Positions 44,670 through 53,764 of a stretch of DNA of 64,000 nt are shown here, piece by piece. Position 1 is the stretch's first letter; each line of letters starts with the position of its first letter. Under the pieces are notes generated by a model. That model was not told the DNA's origin. It saw only the letters and a list, made by a program, of their open reading frames with translations, and did not search any database. The translations under genes were made by a program, and so were the position numbers. Origin of the DNA: Ginsengibacter hankyongi (GTDB taxonomy: Bacteria; Bacteroidota; Bacteroidia; Chitinophagales; Chitinophagaceae); contig NZ_VYQF01000001.1 of NCBI RefSeq assembly GCF_008710285.1, positions 372,001 through 436,000 on the forward strand, in the 5' to 3' direction.

Positions 44670-46547
44670 TTACCAGTTTACCCCGTATTCAATTACTGCC
44701 CGCATCTCGCCCATTTTAAAATTTATCTCATTAGAAGGAATATTTAACTGCAATAAGCCAGTGCCTTCGGCACCCCCATAATTTTTTATCCATTCTGTAA
44801 TTGAACCAAATTCATCTGTAGCAAGGGGTGTTATTCCACTACCGGGTTCAATAACTGTAAAATTACTAACGGTTGTAAAATCAGTGAAGAGGCCTGATTT
44901 GTTGGCTTCTATTGTAGGATGGGACTGGTAAATTCCACGAATGAAATTCTTATCAACATATTTTAAGCCAAATACCGCACCGGGGATGCTATCATCATAC
45001 CGCACAACCCGCCCACTACTGTCACGCGTATACGCAATGGGATTTAACCCAAACAAGGCAATTTTACCATGTGCTTCCAGGTACTGCAATACCAATGGTT
45101 TCCCGGATTTGTCATCAACAATATTTAACGGGAACCTGTTATCTGCAAAAACAATAACACTGTTAGCTGGATTGGTTAACTGTTCTTTCATTTCCTGCTC
45201 CAACTCTGCGGCGTCAATCAATTTATAGCCGCATGCCGCGAAGTAATCCCTGATATATTCATCTATCCCGTTTTGAAAATCGCTAAAGTCATTCTTGTGA
45301 ATTTTTCCTTCCCAATACACAAATTTTTTACCCGGATGTATTGAAGAATCAGCTGGCGTATTTCCCTGTAATGCATAGAGTAAACCGTCTTCAGTGCCGC
45401 AATAAATTATTCCGCCTGCAATAACCGGTGTAGAAAATGACCTGCTGCCCATAGGGAAGCTCCACTGCTCCACTCCGTTGCTGCCATTAACAGCATGCAA
45501 ATTACCGCTGAAGTTAAGGTCATTAAAATAGAGCATGCCCCCGGCTATGGTAATAGAGGAAAAGATGGCACTGGGCACTTTCAACCTCCATTTTTCTGCG
45601 CCGGTATTTAAATCGAGTGCCTGCAGCAGGTAATCGCTTCCGCATCCAACATATGCAACTCCATCTTTTATCGCAGTCGATAATATCCACGGGCCTTTAT
45701 GATCATTACGCCACTTTTCTTTTCCTGTTTTTAAATCGAGCGCATAAATAATTCCGTCGCGGCCTCCTGTAACCACTACCCCATTTGAAATAGACGCAGA
45801 ACAGAAAATGGATTTGCGATCATTGCTTTTGCTTTCAAAGGTATTGTAAGCTCCGTCTGTCGCAAACTTCCATTGAAGATTGCCACTGCCGGCATCGAGG
45901 CTTATAACAACACCGACGTTGTTGCCGAATACAACATGATTACCAGAAACTGATGGAGTAGTTCTTATTCTTGCACCGCTATCATATTTCCATATTACCT
46001 TTCCGGTGCTTCGATTCACTGCGTACAAAAAACCATCCCCGCTACCTGTAAAAAGAGTTGCACCCTTAATAACAGGTGATGAAAGATAATTGTCCCAATA
46101 ATTTTCTTTTCCTAAATCTTTTCCCATTTTATATTTCCAGGTCACTTTTCCTTTATTGGTTTCCAAGGCATAGAGATAACCATCCCTGCTTGAAAAGTAT
46201 ACCGTTGTTCCGCTAACAGCGGGCGACGAATATATGGCGCCAGTTGTTTTAAATTTCCAGCATTCCCTTCCTGTCGCCTTATCCAATGCATAAAAATAGC
46301 CGTCGCCACAGCCAAAATAAATAGTTCCGTTAAAGATGGCAGGCGTGCTGCGGATAGGCCCTCCCGCCTGGTAGCGAAATTTTATCCCTTTTAATCCATA
46401 TATAGCGTCCCAGGTAGTTTCACCCGTTAACTCCGAATTGTTCCGGAACATGGCAAAGGCGGCATTATTCTGCTTTTGCGCAACAGTAATACTCTGCGTA
46501 AAGGTTACACAGCCATACACAAGCAGACATCGTAAAAATGAATTCAT
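44670..46547 (-). CDS. PQQ-type beta-propeller protein with extra C-terminal domain
   Basis: Exported 625-residue protein. After a signal peptide (to VAQKQ) come eight or so BamB/PQQ-like blades, residues ~45-395, each with a GxxYALDxxTGxxxWK pattern (e.g. DGYFYALDKATGRECWKFK, DGIIYALDLKTGKEKWR). Residues ~400-625 (from FVYWEGKIHKNDFSDFQ) look like an alpha/beta domain and include SVIVFADNRFPL; it was not identified. PQQ-like propellers of this kind often only scaffold and do not bind PQQ. The gene stands alone. Confidence 0.85.
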   Translation of the reverse strand: MNSFLRCLLVYGCVTFTQSITVAQKQNNAAFAMFRNNSELTGETTWDAIYGLKGIKFRYQAGGPIRSTPAIFNGTIYFGCGDGYFYALDKATGRECWKFKTTGAIYSSPAVSGTTVYFSSRDGYLYALETNKGKVTWKYKMGKDLGKENYWDNYLSSPVIKGATLFTGSGDGFLYAVNRSTGKVIWKYDSGARIRTTPSVSGNHVVFGNNVGVVISLDAGSGNLQWKFATDGAYNTFESKSNDRKSIFCSASISNGVVVTGGRDGIIYALDLKTGKEKWRNDHKGPWILSTAIKDGVAYVGCGSDYLLQALDLNTGAEKWRLKVPSAIFSSITIAGGMLYFNDLNFSGNLHAVNGSNGVEQWSFPMGSRSFSTPVIAGGIIYCGTEDGLLYALQGNTPADSSIHPGKKFVYWEGKIHKNDFSDFQNGIDEYIRDYFAACGYKLIDAAELEQEMKEQLTNPANSVIVFADNRFPLNIVDDKSGKPLVLQYLEAHGKIALFGLNPIAYTRDSSGRVVRYDDSIPGAVFGLKYVDKNFIRGIYQSHPTIEANKSGLFTDFTTVSNFTVIEPGSGITPLATDEFGSITEWIKNYGGAEGTGLLQLNIPSNEINFKMGEMRAVIEYGVNW

Positions 46548-46689
46548 AAAGAAAATTAATTACAATTTGAAATACAATTTTCGCGTATGTATGCAAGTGT
46601 ATCAGAAGTGAATTCTCAAAACATGAAAATGCAATTGCCAGGCATTGATATTTATTGTTTAGCTCAAATCAATCGAATATAAACTCCCG

Positions 46690-46735
46690 GGGTAAGAATT
46701 CACAACTTAAGTCGTGAATTAATTGCGAATATCGT
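46690..46735. repeat. Dispersed repeat family C (partial copy 2)
   Basis: CACAACTTAAGTCGTGAATT and AATTGCGAATATCG correspond to CATAACTTGAGCCACGAATT and AATTGCGAATACCG at 60603; the rest of the element is absent. Confidence 0.55.
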
Positions 46736-46803
46736 ATCGGGCTTTATGCTTTTGGGATATTAACATCCGTCTGCCCGCAACCGCTGCTAAACACGAGCTA
46801 CGG

Positions 46804-49746
46804 TTACTGGAAACCCATCCTGGCCACGAAATTGTTATCGAAAATGGGTAGGTTGCCGCTGAGGATAAGTTTTTTCACATAGCGAAATACATCTATCCTG
46901 GACATCGTTGCATTGTATTTACCTGCAAATGGAGTCATATCAAGATAGGATGCATCTATTGTTTCCGTCTCCAGTCCCCAATGGAAGGGTGGAAATTGCC
47001 CCTTGATAAATCCGGGCCATCCTTTAATAAAACCGATGAGGCCATCGAAAATATCATTGGCCTCCTGGGTCCGATGCGCTACTACTTCTATCATTACCGA
47101 ATTATCGCCAAATTGTTGCATGCCCATTACTGTGAGTGTTTTAGGACAAAGGCGGATGGAAATATAACCCAAAAAAACTTTATTGCCGGAAGCCTGCTGA
47201 TCAATAAAGCCAAGCATGTCATTGACAAAGCTAAAAGCAATATCGGGAGACAATGCTATTTCAAATCCGCGGCCACTGATGCCCGTAGAGGGCCAGCCAA
47301 TGGCGCCTACCTTAAATGAAACTCCGCTGATGGCAGCTTTGGGTTCTTCATAAGTGTTTTGCAATGCATCCAATACACCTTCCAGTATGTCACTCAAAAA
47401 CTGGTGTCCACGCCGCGGATCCGGATCATTAGCTGCATTCCACATCGCTTTAATCTGTGTGAGCGCCAGCAGCGATGAAAGAAGATTCGATGAATTGCTG
47501 ATGCCACGTAAAAAATTACTGATGTTACCCGCACCAAATGCTTCACCCAGTGAGTCCCGTGGAATGCTTAAGAAATCGAGGAATCTTCCCAGGACGGGGC
47601 TATATAAAACACCATCTACGTCCGCGCTTTCTGTCATCTTGCTCGTCACGGAATTGAGGTAACCACTGATCAAATCATTTTCTTTACTATCATCGATAAT
47701 TCCCGGAACAAACCTTCGGTTTACGATCCAGCAACTTTTGCTAAGCGGATTGATAGCGAGATCCACATATTGATTGTCATTGGCGCTGATGCCGGTTCCA
47801 TTGAGGCTTCCATCTTTCAGAAAATTAAGAAGGGTCATATTTGCTGTGGCTACTCTCGCCAACAGGTCTGACTTTGCCACACCGGCTTTTGAAAGCATAC
47901 TATCCCAGTCTGCATGTTTGAAAGTAACCTGCTGAATGGAAAACTGCGGAACTACTTCGAGCACTACGGAATAGATGATGCCCATTGTTCCCATAGAAGT
48001 AACCACTGCTTTCAAAAAATCATCAGCGGTAATATTTGGATCGGACCAAAGAGCGCTGGAAACAAAATTCGCATCACTAATATTAGGATAAATTCCCTGC
48101 AGGTCTGCCTTGGCGATCACGTTATTACTGCCTTCGATCCACCACTCCACTCCGCCCGGCCCGATGAGGTGAACAGCCAGAATGCGATCGATCATCAGCG
48201 GCTTTTTAAATTCTCCTCCGTGAGTAGCCGTGGATATAGTTCCTGCAAGAGTAGCACCTGGTGAGCCGCCGGTGGCTTCAATGGCAAGCCTTGGCAGATT
48301 ATGATCCAGCAGGTTGCTCAGATCCGTAATGGTAATCCCAGCTTCCACCCAATAGCGATGACTTACAGTCAAGGGGAGACGATGGATCACCACCTTATTT
48401 TTTAGCTGGCACTGGAGGCTGGAACAGATGTTCCTTGTATCGATAAGTTTGAACCTTGGTTCATCACTTTTCAAATCGATCCCGCTGGTAATATTGTTTT
48501 GCAGGGCAACGTCATCATAGTTGCTGGAATGTTCAAGAGATTTTGCAACCTGGAAGGGGTAAACATCCATTGGATTATTTTTATCATTTACGCCGCGTAG
48601 TATGTAGCGTAAATTGGCTGTGCCGTTTCTCCCGCGTTTGAATATTGAAACATTATTTACCGAGTCGATATTATCCTGGGGCAAAGCGACATCCGAAAAC
48701 GACCATCCCCCTCCCGCCGCCTTGATGCGGACTTCCCGTTCTATCGCCAAACTCTTTACGAGCGCCACCAGTTCCTGGTAAGTCTTAGGTTTCAATATTC
48801 CATCGGAAACAAAGCCATAAGACCAGAGCCAGTTGTTCCACCAGCTGCCTGTTTTTCCCGGTGCCAGGCTGGAGGAAAATTCCTGTACCCATTGATTAGC
48901 TGATGCATTGCCACCCCCGGTAAGTGTGAGACTACCGGTAGGCCAGAAGGTGAGAGAAGAATTATTATCGAGCTGGCCGGCTACCATTATGGTACCGTTA
49001 CCTACTGAAAGTTTTACCGTAGAATGATCGGAGATGTTGCCCTGTACAGTGATACCACCGATGGCCCGGCCTTCTACGTAAGCATGATTATTAATGTTAC
49101 CTCCGATAGAAAGAAATCCTTCGCACCTTGCCACGACGCTAAGGTCGCCGTCAATCTCTTTGCCTATCCTGATATCAGTGGCGGCCGTTAGTCTCACATC
49201 AGGGTTTGAATTAATATGGCCGGTAATAGTGACAGACCCTTGTGTGCTGATCAATTCCACACTCACATTGCTGTTGATATCGCCATCAATAACAATATCC
49301 CCGGAAGCAATTACATACATTTTTGCATTGCTGTTAATGTCTCCTTTAAAATTAACGGCTCCTGTTTTTGCCGTAACATGCAGATCGAAATTTCCGTTGA
49401 GGTCGGTGTGAAAAAAAGTAACATCTTTCCAGGCAATAATAGAAAGACCTGCGTCATTATTCCCGTTTTTTTGATCTCCGCTTTTGCCGATAAAAACTGA
49501 ACCTGTTTTGCTTTCCAGTTTAGACGATGATTCGCTGTTAAATTCGCCTTCAAAATGAACATCGCCCAGGCCTATTGCAAGCAAGTGAGCCTGGCTGTTA
49601 ATATCTTTATCCAGCGTAACCATTCCTGTTTCACTTACCAGCTTCACATCACTGTTACTGTTGATGTCGCCATTTAGTTCAATATCATCAGCAACGCTCA
49701 TTTTTAAAACATCGTTACCGTTGACGTCATGATTGATCTGTACCAT
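46804..49746 (-). CDS. Beta-solenoid repeat protein fused to PCMH-type FAD oxidoreductase
   Basis: 980 residues, no signal peptide. Residues ~8-280 are about eleven repeats of 20-22 residues, pattern xVxLxxxTGxVxIxGxINSN (e.g. GDIVIDGDINSNVSVEL), expected to coil as a beta-solenoid. Residues ~315-560 form a PCMH-type FAD domain of the VAO family: VRIKAAGGGWSFSD, YWVEAGITITDLSNLL, and GGSPGATLAGTISTATHGG. The His that binds FAD covalently in lactone oxidases is Trp here (GGGWS), so flavin is probably non-covalent. The ~400-residue remainder resembles substrate domains of sugar or sterol oxidases, ending near DMTPFAGKYNATMSRIDVFR. Substrate unknown; the fusion is unusual. Confidence 0.85.
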   Translation of the reverse strand: MVQINHDVNGNDVLKMSVADDIELNGDINSNSDVKLVSETGMVTLDKDINSQAHLLAIGLGDVHFEGEFNSESSSKLESKTGSVFIGKSGDQKNGNNDAGLSIIAWKDVTFFHTDLNGNFDLHVTAKTGAVNFKGDINSNAKMYVIASGDIVIDGDINSNVSVELISTQGSVTITGHINSNPDVRLTAATDIRIGKEIDGDLSVVARCEGFLSIGGNINNHAYVEGRAIGGITVQGNISDHSTVKLSVGNGTIMVAGQLDNNSSLTFWPTGSLTLTGGGNASANQWVQEFSSSLAPGKTGSWWNNWLWSYGFVSDGILKPKTYQELVALVKSLAIEREVRIKAAGGGWSFSDVALPQDNIDSVNNVSIFKRGRNGTANLRYILRGVNDKNNPMDVYPFQVAKSLEHSSNYDDVALQNNITSGIDLKSDEPRFKLIDTRNICSSLQCQLKNKVVIHRLPLTVSHRYWVEAGITITDLSNLLDHNLPRLAIEATGGSPGATLAGTISTATHGGEFKKPLMIDRILAVHLIGPGGVEWWIEGSNNVIAKADLQGIYPNISDANFVSSALWSDPNITADDFLKAVVTSMGTMGIIYSVVLEVVPQFSIQQVTFKHADWDSMLSKAGVAKSDLLARVATANMTLLNFLKDGSLNGTGISANDNQYVDLAINPLSKSCWIVNRRFVPGIIDDSKENDLISGYLNSVTSKMTESADVDGVLYSPVLGRFLDFLSIPRDSLGEAFGAGNISNFLRGISNSSNLLSSLLALTQIKAMWNAANDPDPRRGHQFLSDILEGVLDALQNTYEEPKAAISGVSFKVGAIGWPSTGISGRGFEIALSPDIAFSFVNDMLGFIDQQASGNKVFLGYISIRLCPKTLTVMGMQQFGDNSVMIEVVAHRTQEANDIFDGLIGFIKGWPGFIKGQFPPFHWGLETETIDASYLDMTPFAGKYNATMSRIDVFRYVKKLILSGNLPIFDNNFVARMGFQ

Positions 49747-50219
49747 GGTTTATTATTTTATTAAATGAATGGGTAATAACAGCGTTTACGCCGCCCGTTA
49801 GAGATGCTACGTTTACAGGTAATATTCTTTTGAAAAAGGTTGGGTAACGAATCGTTTCCCGTGAGGTTGGTGAAAATTATTTTGGGGACCACCTTGTTGT
49901 CTTTGGGTGCTTACTCTTTTTAAAAGAAAGGATTTTCAGCCAGCTCCTTATCCTGGTAGATTTCAGCGCAGCAAGTAATCCGGGGGTTAGAGGCTGTTTA
50001 TAAAGCAGGGTTGTAAGCAACAAATTTACCAGTGGTAACAGCAAGAGGTAGTAATAATCAGTATCCCTGTCAATATCATTTTATACCGGGAAGGCATTAA
50101 AACAAAAAACAAAGTTTGCTATTATTTTCGAGAAATACAAATAACCCTCTCTCCTGGCGGGTGTCCTCAACCGACATTTCAGGATCATAAAAGTATTGCT
50201 CCTGTCGTGGATTTTTCTG
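49747..50219. other. Intergenic, nothing recognised
   Basis: A 473-bp gap between two minus-strand genes. Only short chance frames were seen and no copy of the main repeat families. Confidence 0.45.
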
Positions 50220-50786
50220 TTATTGTTTCGCGTACCGAAGTGCAACACACCCCGATTTAAGAACCGTTGAGTCAACCAATTTTATTTGTAACTTCTCTTG
50301 CAGGCTGATCCCTTCAAACAACCGTCTCCCCTCTCCTATAACCACCGGGTGAACCACAAAACGATATTCATCAATCAGGCCGGCCGCTGCAAGCTGTGAT
50401 GGAATGGCTACGCCACCGGTTAAAATATTTTTGCCCGGTTCCTGTTTCAGTTTAAGTACTTCGTCGTGAAGGTTGGTACGAACTATTCTCGTTTTTTCTC
50501 CTGCGGCACTCTTCAGTGATTCCGAGAAAACGATAATGTTGCCCACGGCGTCAAATGCCCGGGCAAATTCAATATCTGATTTTCTGTCATTCTGCCCGGC
50601 CGGGTTTTTCGCCACATCGGGCCAGTACGGAACCATCAATTCATACGTTTTACGCCCGTATAAAAATGTGTCAGCATCCCGCGTGAGGTTCGTAAAATAC
50701 TCCATCGTTTCCTCCTCGGGATAGAATTTGGTATGATCACAACAGCCATCCAGGCTTGTGTTGATTGCGTAGACTACATTTCTCAT
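50220..50786 (-). CDS. Dihydrofolate reductase-like (RibD C-terminal) family protein
   Basis: A 188-residue protein of the RibD C-terminal/DHFR-like fold, of the YwjB/YyaP kind. MRNVVYAINTSLDGCCDH is the start block, FLYGRKTYELMVPYWP the NADPH-fold signature and KNILTGGVAIPSQLAAAGLID the conserved mid-C block. The ATG at 50786 gives the standard N-terminus; the frame extends 24 codons further upstream without family similarity. Usually annotated as a putative reductase; substrate unknown. Confidence 0.87.
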   Translation of the reverse strand: MRNVVYAINTSLDGCCDHTKFYPEEETMEYFTNLTRDADTFLYGRKTYELMVPYWPDVAKNPAGQNDRKSDIEFARAFDAVGNIIVFSESLKSAAGEKTRIVRTNLHDEVLKLKQEPGKNILTGGVAIPSQLAAAGLIDEYRFVVHPVVIGEGRRLFEGISLQEKLQIKLVDSTVLKSGCVALRYAKQ

Positions 50787-51002
50787 TTGATGGGTTTTAG
50801 TTGCAGTTTTTCTGAGCTGCAGCATAAGATCAAAAATAAAATATTTCATCCATTGCATTGAGGGCGATCCGCGACAAAAAAAGGGGCGTAGGCGTCAAAT
50901 TCGTACTGGTATCTTCTCCTCTTTAAGCGCATGCGTTCGATTGCGCTCTCCGTAATACTGCTTCGGAAGAAGTGCGACTTTGAAAAAAGCCTCACCCCCC
51001 TG

Positions 51003-51130
51003 CTATACTTAGTGTGCTCATAACCGTTAGTTGCGCTATCCTCAATTTGCAACTAAGGATTTGCGAACATTAAATCTATAATGGAAATTCAATTTTAATA
51101 AGCCCGCATTGTTTGCCATAATAGTAATCC
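51003..51130. repeat. Dispersed repeat family A (copy 3)
   Basis: From TGCTATACTTAGTGTGCTCA to GTTTGCCATAATAGTAATCC it aligns with 26800-26945. It contains the small inverted pair GTTGC...GCAAC. Confidence 0.8.
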
Positions 51131-51191
51131 ATGGCACTACTATAAATTTCTTACATAAAATGTACTTAGTTACAAATAAGTACAGCAGCCC

Positions 51192-51251
51192 TGATTATTT
51201 AAACTCTAGTTGAGTTAGCAAGAAGAGGATTGGTTTGCTTGAACATTTTCG
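51192..51251. repeat. Dispersed repeat family B (copy 3)
   Basis: CTGATTATTTAAACTCTAG and GATTGGTTTGCTTGAACATTTTC are diverged forms of the family B blocks. Confidence 0.5.
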
Positions 51252-51286
51252 GCACAGCTTTGGGGAAGCATTATACCTGCAACTTA

Positions 51287-52147
51287 TTATCTGTTGGAGT
51301 TCGTTTTATCCAATGCTTCTTTTAATCCTTTTGCCAATTTCCCAGGTTCACCAACTGCCCAGAAATGCATCATAAATAATCTTGGTTCATCGAAAAGCAT
51401 GTGATTATGCACTGCTGTGACCGTAATTCCATTTTCCGTTAATGCTTTTATAACCGGATTTACTTCATTTGCCAGCAACACAAAATCTCCTGTTACTGCC
51501 GCCCTGTTTCCATCCATTTGAAAATTGATCCCGGTAGCCATTCCTATCGCAGGGGGCATCTCCATTCCACCTTCCGTTAATTTTTCTTTTCTCGCAAAAC
51601 CATACTGAAGAAGCACGCCGTTATGTTTGCCTGTATTGCCAAGTATAGCTTCAACCTTCGACCAGTCGGGGCCTGTCACAGTGTTTTGCGATTGGGGCGG
51701 AGTTAAAGGTGTTCCAGTTACGGAAAGACCTGATTTTATTTTGCCTGCTAACGTTGTAGCATCGCCATTACCTGAAAAATGTATGTATTTCAGGTTAGGT
51801 GTTTCGTTTATAAGATGATTGTGAATAGCTGTTATGCTCAAGCCTTCTTCAACCAATTTCGCTACCACTTTCGGTTCTTCTGTATCAAGTAAAACAAGAT
51901 CACCCATCATCATAGCTTCATTGCCCATTGTCATAAAACCTATCCACGAGGTAAGTGCAAGGCCGGGAGCAACAGAAAAACCTCCAACCTTAACCTTGAG
52001 ATCAGAGCGCGGATATACGATTTTATAAACACCTCCCTGTACCATCCCTTTTTTACCAAATACAGTGTTGATCGCTGTTGAATCTAATTGTGCAGATGCT
52101 GCACCAACAAAAAGTATTGCCCAAAGAAACAAGAATAGATTTTTCAT
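51287..52147 (-). CDS. DUF1259 (LppY/LpqO-like) exported protein
   Basis: A 286-residue protein with a signal peptide (MKNLFLFLWAILFVGAASAQ) and two tandem DUF1259 modules, each ending in a metal-type His motif: SITAIHNHLINETPNLKYIHF and TVTAVHNHMLFDEPRLFMMHF. Mycobacterial lipoproteins LppY/LpqO belong to the family; its function is unknown. It is the last gene of the chromate operon, 29 bp after chrA, a pairing that suggests a periplasmic role in metal or oxidant handling. Confidence 0.88.
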   Translation of the reverse strand: MKNLFLFLWAILFVGAASAQLDSTAINTVFGKKGMVQGGVYKIVYPRSDLKVKVGGFSVAPGLALTSWIGFMTMGNEAMMMGDLVLLDTEEPKVVAKLVEEGLSITAIHNHLINETPNLKYIHFSGNGDATTLAGKIKSGLSVTGTPLTPPQSQNTVTGPDWSKVEAILGNTGKHNGVLLQYGFARKEKLTEGGMEMPPAIGMATGINFQMDGNRAAVTGDFVLLANEVNPVIKALTENGITVTAVHNHMLFDEPRLFMMHFWAVGEPGKLAKGLKEALDKTNSNR

Positions 52148-52176
52148 ATTGTATCTTTTTAGTTTTATAAATATTT

Positions 52177-53310
52177 TTATTTAATTATGAGAAGGCCAGT
52201 TATGGCAGCTGCAATAATTATTACAGGCTCTGGAATTTTAAAACGTAACAAAAGTAAAACTGTAATTACTGCAATCAGCACCGAAAGCATATCTGTAAAT
52301 TGTCTTTTTGCAAGTACAATAACCGCACCAGCTATCGCCCCGATTGCGGCAGTGGTCACTCCATCCACAAAGGCTTTTATACCCGGTTTCTTACCATATT
52401 TTTTAAAATACGGCGCAGGAATTATGGTAAATAAATAACATGGTAAAAATGTTGCTAATGCCGCTACGTAAGCTCCCGGGAAGCCTGCAACCAGGTAACC
52501 AATAAAACCAACAGTAATAACTACAGGACCCGGTGTTATCATCGCAACAGCAACTGCATCCAGGAACTGCTGCCCCGTTAGCCAATGATTTTCTTGTACC
52601 ACACTTCCATATAAGAAAGGAACAATAGCAAGGCCACTGCCAAATACAAATGTTCCTGCTTTAAGAAAAAACCACCATATACTAATTAGCTTTTCATCGA
52701 AAGATATTGATGCAGAAATTTGTAAAAGACATGGATGTATTAGAAAATATTGGCAAGAATGTTTAACAGGTGGCGCAGATTTATGAAACCATACAACAAA
52801 CCCGGATGCGAGAATGAGCCATACATTTTCTCTTTCAGTTATTGCGGTTGTCGCCATCATAACAACAAATATTATCCATAACAACAGGTTTTTTCCCACC
52901 GTTTTCCGGGTAAGCTTAAAACTGCTTACCGCCATAATACCGATGACGGCGGCACCCACGCCGTAAAACATTGAATGCATCCATGGCAACCCGTTATATA
53001 ACATATATGCATACCCTAAACCCACTACCATTACAAATGAGGGAATAACAAAAGCAATACCTGCCAGGGTTGCACCTGTAATTTTAAAATCAACATAGCC
53101 CAGATAAATAGCCAACTGGGCAGCTAAGGGCCCGGGAGCTAATTGTGATAGCGCCAATCCCTCTTTGTAATCTTCATTGGTAATCCACTTTCTCTTTTCA
53201 ACCAGATCCGTGTGCATATAACCAATGAGAGCAACAGGACCGCCAAACCCGGTTGTACCCAGTTTAAGAAAATATTTAACGAGAGCAGTAAGTGAATATT
53301 TCTGATTCAT
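52177..53310 (-). CDS. chrA: Chromate transporter ChrA
   Basis: Inner-membrane protein of the CHR family that exports chromate. Two homologous halves: the first with KLGTTGFGGPVALIGYMH and LALSQLAPGPLAAQLAIYLG, the second with KAGTFVFGSGLAIVPFLYG and AVAVAMITPGPVVITVGFIG. About ten to twelve hydrophobic segments in 377 residues. The ATG at 53310 overlaps the stop of the preceding chrB-domain gene in the sequence ATGA, so the longer start at 53325 is less likely and translational coupling is expected. Confidence 0.93.
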   Translation of the reverse strand: MNQKYSLTALVKYFLKLGTTGFGGPVALIGYMHTDLVEKRKWITNEDYKEGLALSQLAPGPLAAQLAIYLGYVDFKITGATLAGIAFVIPSFVMVVGLGYAYMLYNGLPWMHSMFYGVGAAVIGIMAVSSFKLTRKTVGKNLLLWIIFVVMMATTAITERENVWLILASGFVVWFHKSAPPVKHSCQYFLIHPCLLQISASISFDEKLISIWWFFLKAGTFVFGSGLAIVPFLYGSVVQENHWLTGQQFLDAVAVAMITPGPVVITVGFIGYLVAGFPGAYVAALATFLPCYLFTIIPAPYFKKYGKKPGIKAFVDGVTTAAIGAIAGAVIVLAKRQFTDMLSVLIAVITVLLLLRFKIPEPVIIIAAAITGLLIIK

Positions 53311-53759
53311 AATACTGGTTTCCAATTGTGTTTTTCATCTTGCGCAAACCTGGCCCAGCTATACAATGCATCATATATCCTCATCCCGGTTTCAAGCATT
53401 TCAAAATCATTTTTATAATTATGTGAAAGTCCCGCTGATATGGCCCAAAGCCCTGCCGCCTGCGGTGCAAGATCAAACCGGTCTGTATCGGCGCCTCTAA
53501 CGATGAGGGCTAGTTGCTGCAATGCCGCATCTGTAAGATGGTGTTTCTTTATAATAAAATCAAAGGTGCAATATTCTCCTTCGTGGGAGTATTCTGCCCC
53601 CGGAATGTCATACGGTATTGCTCCCGAAATTGCTGCTTCTTTAAATACCTTTTCCCTGGGCACATATATAAATTCAGCTTTGGCATCTACAAAGTTTTTA
53701 ATCAGCCAGGGGCAGGCTATTCTATCTATTTTAGGACGCTCCCTTGTTATCCATTTCAT
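53307..53759 (-). CDS. Stand-alone ChrB-domain protein
   Basis: A 150-residue protein consisting only of the ChrB C-terminal-type domain: MKWITRERPKIDRIACPWLI with the conserved Cys-Pro-Trp, TFDFIIKKH, and the closing GADTDRFDLAPQAAGLWAIS. In proteobacteria ChrB is tied to chromate-induced expression or reduction; this form lacks any DNA-binding part. It lies 5 bp after the propeller gene and overlaps chrA by 4 bp. It is a clear paralogue of the sensor half of the regulator at 55024. Confidence 0.9.
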   Translation of the reverse strand: MKWITRERPKIDRIACPWLIKNFVDAKAEFIYVPREKVFKEAAISGAIPYDIPGAEYSHEGEYCTFDFIIKKHHLTDAALQQLALIVRGADTDRFDLAPQAAGLWAISAGLSHNYKNDFEMLETGMRIYDALYSWARFAQDEKHNWKPVL

Positions 53760-53764
53760 GATTT

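Larger units (their letters stand above)
50787..51286. other. Intergenic repeat cluster
   Basis: No gene supported. A full-length family A copy (51003-51130) is followed 60 bp later by a family B copy (51192-51251). Confidence 0.55.
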
